From assembly GCA_030063045.1 (NCBI GenBank), contig JAQSEB010000054.1, positions 806,001 through 870,000 of the forward strand: a stretch of DNA of 64,000 bases, written 5' to 3'. The translations under genes and the position numbers were made by a program. Source of the stretch: Pratylenchus scribneri (lineage: Eukaryota; Nematoda; Chromadorea; Rhabditida; Pratylenchidae). Shown here in pieces: positions 62,101 through 64,000 of the stretch (position 1 is its first letter; the number at the start of each line of letters is the position of its first letter). The notes below the pieces were generated by a model. It searched no databases and had not been told where the DNA came from. It was given only the letters and a program-made list of their open reading frames with translations.

Positions 62101-64000
62101 TTTGCTTGCTCCTTTGACTCAATTGCGCACTAAATTGCGGCCAATTTGCGAGCCAATTGTTCGGGCTAGATATCCAAAATTGGTGGAAAAAGGTGAGAAA
62201 AGCAAAATCCCATAAAAATTATTTTTATTTTAAATTTTTAGTGCTCGACTCCCTTTGTTCCCTTCTTTGCGAAGGAAACATTTGCGGCGATGATCAACAA
62301 GAAATTAGCCTCTTTCAATTTGTGGCACTTTTCCGTGGCAAACAATTTCCGGCATTCATCGAGAATTTATCCCATGAAGGTTTTGTACCATTATTTTATT
62401 AAGGGATTATAATATAAATACATTAAATGCTCATTCTATCGATTTTTTTTTATGATTTTCTCCATCCTAGGATATTTTATTTTATTTATTCTATGTTACA
62501 AACGGAGCCAATGCTTTGACTCCAATGGGCCCGTATCTTAAAAACGAGGTAATGGTAAATTTACCAGTTACCAACTTCTTTTTCAGGGTAAAAGGCGTAT
62601 TTTAAAAATGTGGTAAATTTACCTCGAGTTTCTGGTAAGTTTACCTTGGTAAACGAACTAGTTACCAGCAACTTTTTTACCCGCATCTTAAAAAGAAGGT
62701 AACTGGTAACTTTACTAGGAGTTGGTGGTAAAATTTTAACCGCGATAGGGGGCTCGGTTATCATTTTACCAGCTTCTATTGATAAAAGTAAACTTACTGG
62801 TAAAAACATAAGAAATGAGGTAAATTTTTTAAGATATGGATTTACCAGCAACCTCTGGTAAATTTACTCGGTATTTTTACCAGAGTAATTTTACTCGGTA
62901 ATTTTACTACATTTTTAAAATATCGCACCAAGAGGAGTAAGATTTTGTCTTCGGTTCAAAAAAATTTTTTCTACTTGACCAAAAATAATAATTTTTATAC
63001 CAAAAAATAGAGCAAACTTTCCTGCATCGTATAAGATAAAAATAAAGATTTTTTGAGGATTAGAAAAATTATTAAAAAAAATTGAAGTAAACACCGGAAT
63101 CAGCACGGAACCAATTTTTCAAATTTTTTTGAATTGTTGACTCCTCATTGGCCTAGCCGTTCGCTCCAAAATTTTTATTAATTTTTCTAATTCTCAGAAA
63201 ATCTTTATTTTTATCTTATAAGATGCAGAAAAGTTGCTCTATTTTTTGTTATAAAAATTTTTTTTTGATCAGCTAAAAAATTTTTTGATTGTATCCCAAA
63301 AATCCTACTCCTCTTGGAGCAAACGCGTTGGCTCCTTTTGTGTACTAAACATAGTTTTATCTAACATATTGATTTTTGATTAATTACCCTAGTAAATTCT
63401 AGTACTCAAAGCGAATAACTCAATACATCCATGAATTATTTTGCAAAATTTTACGATTTATAGTAATAAAGGCTATATCAAAATAATTTATAAAATTTAA
63501 TTCAAAAATAAATCTGCTGATATATTTTATTGGCATCGTTTTTTATTCAAATAAGCTAAATTTTATTTAATTTTTATATCATTTTTTGATTGAAAAATCT
63601 TTCCCCTATCAAATCTAATTAAAAAGCATTCAAAATGTTTTAATCTAGGATGTGATGAATTATAAACGTTCAAATAATCGAGACTTAACAAAAATATTTC
63701 ATTTTTCTTTCAGCTTGGATTACGGCAAATTTGCTCACCGGTCAACCGGGCCCAATCCGTGAAGTGATGGACCGGTTGCGGAATGTGCCCGTTGTGCCGC
63801 CAATGGACAGTTTACGGCACATTGGCTTGGCTCTGGTTAAACCGGGCGCAACGAACGCCACAATGGCACCAATTGGTGAGAAATAAATGGCGAGAATTAA
63901 TTGTGAATTTGATGCCAAAATTGCAGAAAAATATTTGCGAAAGGCATCACCCGAATTGGCCATGGATTTGTCCGCCTGTTTTCTGTGCCTTTTGGAACAT
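41134..64000 (+). CDS. RIPOR/FAM65-family protein (3' partial)
   Basis: Exons: 41134-41210, 41670-41880, 41954-42101, 55025-55189, 56264-56546, 56972-57479, 58042-58496, 58994-59206, 59255-59400, 59816-60002, 60053-60155, 60720-60866, 60914-60979, 61024-61105, 62028-62192, 62242-62379, 63714-63875 and 63927 to the edge, 1110 codons in phase. The helical part (ENHRLYKLHAERLAKLQRDY; AIRAAMTAIEAEMCGMLGRL) leads into the RIPOR signature [25 protein letters not shown] and the C2-like QPQLVTMNLNSVGSIKLRLIVSW. Disordered basic regions follow (KRIFSFVKRGEKG, RRAKLSNLKKGRS), then a helical, probably ARM-like C-terminus (FQLQQCWLSACQHLDAFLL, KYLRKASPELAMDLSACFLCLLEH). Vertebrate RIPORs bind Rho GTPases and restrain RhoA in polarity and adhesion. 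Intron 3 is 12.9 kb. Joining exons 3 and 4 rests on phase and on family order. Confidence 0.85.
42356..43030 (+). repeat. Compound satellite array (24-bp and 18-bp units)
   Basis: Here the 24-bp unit alternates with a shorter form, CTGTTTTAATTCCGCCTG, and with GGCGTACTTGGAATAGTTCC variants. Blocks of several units are themselves repeated (for example AACTTACTTAGAATAATTCC recurs four times), so it was amplified as a higher-order unit. Confidence 0.93.
43545..43750 (+). repeat. Dispersed repeat family B, RIPOR intron 3
   Basis: Contains ACTTTTTCCTTTGAC, AAATGACTGATC, AAATTAATTAGCCAG and AAGTTATGGCCAAAAAACAA. Confidence 0.6.
44588..44750. repeat. Dispersed repeat family D, RIPOR intron 3
   Basis: TTTTTAGGCCATATC at the left, then TTAGATTTAGGGCTAGG in the centre and TTTGGCCACAATTTAGGG at the right; diverged copy. 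Confidence 0.5.
46600..46990. mobile_element. Foldback element family C with duplicated left end
   Basis: Two consecutive left ends (GGAAACAACCAATTTAGGAA at about 46608, GGAAGCAACCAATTCTTGAA at about 46691), each followed by GGCGATATGCCATTTAAAA, then one right end (GGTATATCGCCTTC at about 46927). Confidence 0.75.
47215..47375. mobile_element. Family C element, right half
   Basis: GGCTTTCCATAGGTGTATCG, CCTTCCCAAATTGG, CCTCGTTGAGCTATGGCC. The left half is not visible. Confidence 0.65.
47868..47890. repeat. Poly-C tract
   Basis: About 23 C residues inside RIPOR intron 3, the longest homopolymer in the window. Confidence 0.9.
48912..49150 (+). repeat. Spaced direct duplication
   Basis: A segment with CCCAAAGCCAAAAAAGGTCA and ATAAAAAGTTTTCC occurs at about 48912-48965 and again at about 49089-49140. 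Confidence 0.75.
49745..50045. mobile_element. Foldback element family C
   Basis: Left: GTAACCAATTTCGGAAGG, CATTCGAAAGCC. Right: GGACATTTAGGGCTTTC, GGCATATCACCTTC, TTGCTTCCTTGATTAGC. Confidence 0.7.
50690..50995 (+). repeat. Direct duplication of about 120 bp
   Basis: Two imperfect copies, both with CATAACT, ATAGCCAA, GTCTTC and TCTTTAATTTGATA followed by TTCAGTCCTTAAT-like sequence. Confidence 0.65.
52130..52435. mobile_element. Foldback element family C
   Basis: Left: TATTGGCCATATCTTAATAA, GGCAACCAATTTAATTTAGG. Right: GGATATTTAAGGCTTTC, GGCATATCGCCTTTCTG. Confidence 0.75.
53672..53985. mobile_element. Foldback element family C
   Basis: Left: CATTCTTTTGGCCATAGC, TGAAAGCCCTAAATGTCCTC. Right: TTTCAGCTCTCC, ATATTACCTTTCAAAATTGG, TTGAGTTATGGCCATAAG. 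Confidence 0.75.
54073..54261 (-). CDS. Candidate exon of a small secreted protein inside RIPOR intron 3
   Basis: On the minus strand a 63-codon frame begins with a Met followed by a clear hydrophobic stretch (APFVHILLALALVYGVNS), then a hydrophilic part (KKGIYGQFCTFGCGVENYQR). It ends at a conventional donor, GAG|GTAATA. It looks like a first exon with a signal peptide. I found no second exon and no homology. It may also be a chance frame. Confidence 0.3.
55240..55885 (+). repeat. 24-bp satellite array in RIPOR intron 4
   Basis: Begins with compound units (CTGTTTGACTAAGTTTTAAT) and continues with about 20 standard 24-bp units. The CTAGTGAACTTAG variant recurs at about 55474, 55666 and 55738. 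Fifth locus of the same satellite in this window. Confidence 0.95.
56620..56890. mobile_element. Family C-like element, diverged, RIPOR intron 5
   Basis: AATACAATGAGCAAGGCAAT at the left; TTAAGCTTACAAATGGCATA and TTATCATTCC at the right. Clearly related but degraded. Confidence 0.5.
57570..57665 (+). repeat. Family A fragment, RIPOR intron 6
   Basis: Retains TATATAATTTG, TTATGGTTTGGCCAAAATAA and AAACTGTTTAAACCCA only. Confidence 0.5.
57750..57900 (+). repeat. Dispersed repeat family B, RIPOR intron 6
   Basis: TTGGGTTAATC, GATATCAAAATGAATGAG and CACTTTTTCAAAATTTT blocks in the usual order. Confidence 0.55.
59515..59735 (-). repeat. Dispersed repeat family A, RIPOR intron 9
   Basis: Reverse orientation: TTTGGCTTGGATTCAACC, GGTTTAAACCATTTAAAACC, then TTTATGAATGTATGGC near the end. 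Confidence 0.65.
61160..61310. repeat. Family C left half, RIPOR intron 14
   Basis: ATTCTTTCGACCATAAC, TAATAAATTTTGGAAGG, GGAAAGCCTAAAGTG. Only the left side of the element is recognisable. Confidence 0.5.
61366..61615 (+). repeat. Tandem duplication of about 125 bp
   Basis: Two diverged copies: TCTGGATTACGGTACTGGGT and ATTTCTGGATTACCGTTACC, both followed by TTCCCTC, ATGGGCTT and AAAGAAA-rich sequence, then TCAATATCGATATG and TCAATGTCAATATG. Confidence 0.7.
61660..61935. mobile_element. Foldback element family C, RIPOR intron 14
   Basis: Left: GGAAACAACCAATTTGATGA, ACCATTTGAAAG. Right: GGACATTTAGGGTCCTC, TGAGCTATGGCTAAAAGAAT. Confidence 0.7.
62504..63335. mobile_element. Foldback element with GGAGCCAA ends, RIPOR intron 16
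   Basis: Left end GGAGCCAATGCTTTGACTCC; right end complements GGAGCCAACGCGTTTGCTCC. Long arms continue inside: AGAGGAGTAAGATTTTG (about 62930) pairs with AATCCTACTCCTCTTGG (about 63301), and ATAAGATAAAAATAAAGATT (about 63030) with its complement near 63205. A second element (62527-62929) interrupts the left arm. Confidence 0.85.
62527..62929. mobile_element. Nested inverted-repeat element rich in GGTAA/TTACC
   Basis: Ends GGGCCCGTATCTTAAAAACG and the complement of GGTGCGATATTTTAAAAATG. The interior is made of GGTAAATTTACC, GGTAACTGGTAAC and TTTACCAG motifs, so it contains many short palindromes. It is inserted in the left arm of the 62504-63335 element. Confidence 0.75.

Overview
The window looks like nuclear DNA of a nematode, most likely a plant-parasitic tylenchid of the cyst-nematode type (inference). 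The reasons are AT-rich intergenic DNA, many 40-60 bp introns with TTTTCAG/TTTAG acceptors, a cuticle collagen, a transthyretin-like protein, a C6-domain secreted protein, a cyclic-nucleotide-gated channel, several GC-AG introns, and a bacterial-type cyanase of the kind known as a lateral acquisition in plant-parasitic nematodes. No bacterial operon, CRISPR array, rRNA or tRNA was recognised.

Left part (1-11.4 kb): a compact run of plus-strand genes. These are an AAMP/SQT1-like WD40 protein, the TFIIA small subunit, a transthyretin-like secreted protein, mitochondrial ribosomal protein S7, the v-SNARE VTI1 and a secreted C6-domain protein with a His/Cys/Ser-rich N-terminus. Two pairs (AAMP/TFIIA and MRPS7/VTI1) are 100-200 bp apart with a 3' splice-like site just before the downstream ATG, as in nematode operons resolved by trans-splicing. 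The AAMP gene carries a 621-bp foldback transposon inside an exon, with a perfect 8-bp target duplication. Its ends supply splice signals that would keep the reading frame.

Middle (11.4-41 kb): a 1-kb array of a 24-bp satellite; ornithine aminotransferase on the minus strand; a CNG channel subunit without a visible N-terminus but with three apparent GC-AG introns; a motorless coiled-coil protein resembling a kinesin-5 tail, with a one-base frameshift; an orphan last exon of alpha-glucosidase I (GH63); an Ala/Pro/Glu-rich protein; a four-EF-hand protein on the minus strand; cyanase, together with a decayed copy of its 3' end 6 kb upstream; and a cuticle collagen. Between them lie gene-poor stretches full of foldback elements.

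Right part (41-64 kb): one long gene, a RIPOR/FAM65 homologue, runs off the right edge. Its third intron is about 12.9 kb and holds satellite and foldback repeats. At least four dispersed repeat families (called A-D here) recur, A and B in this window only inside introns. The same 24-bp satellite occurs at five separate loci.

Exon models were built by hand from splice signals, frame continuity and family similarity. For every gene with both ends visible, exon lengths sum to a multiple of three; for the coiled-coil gene this holds only after discounting one base.
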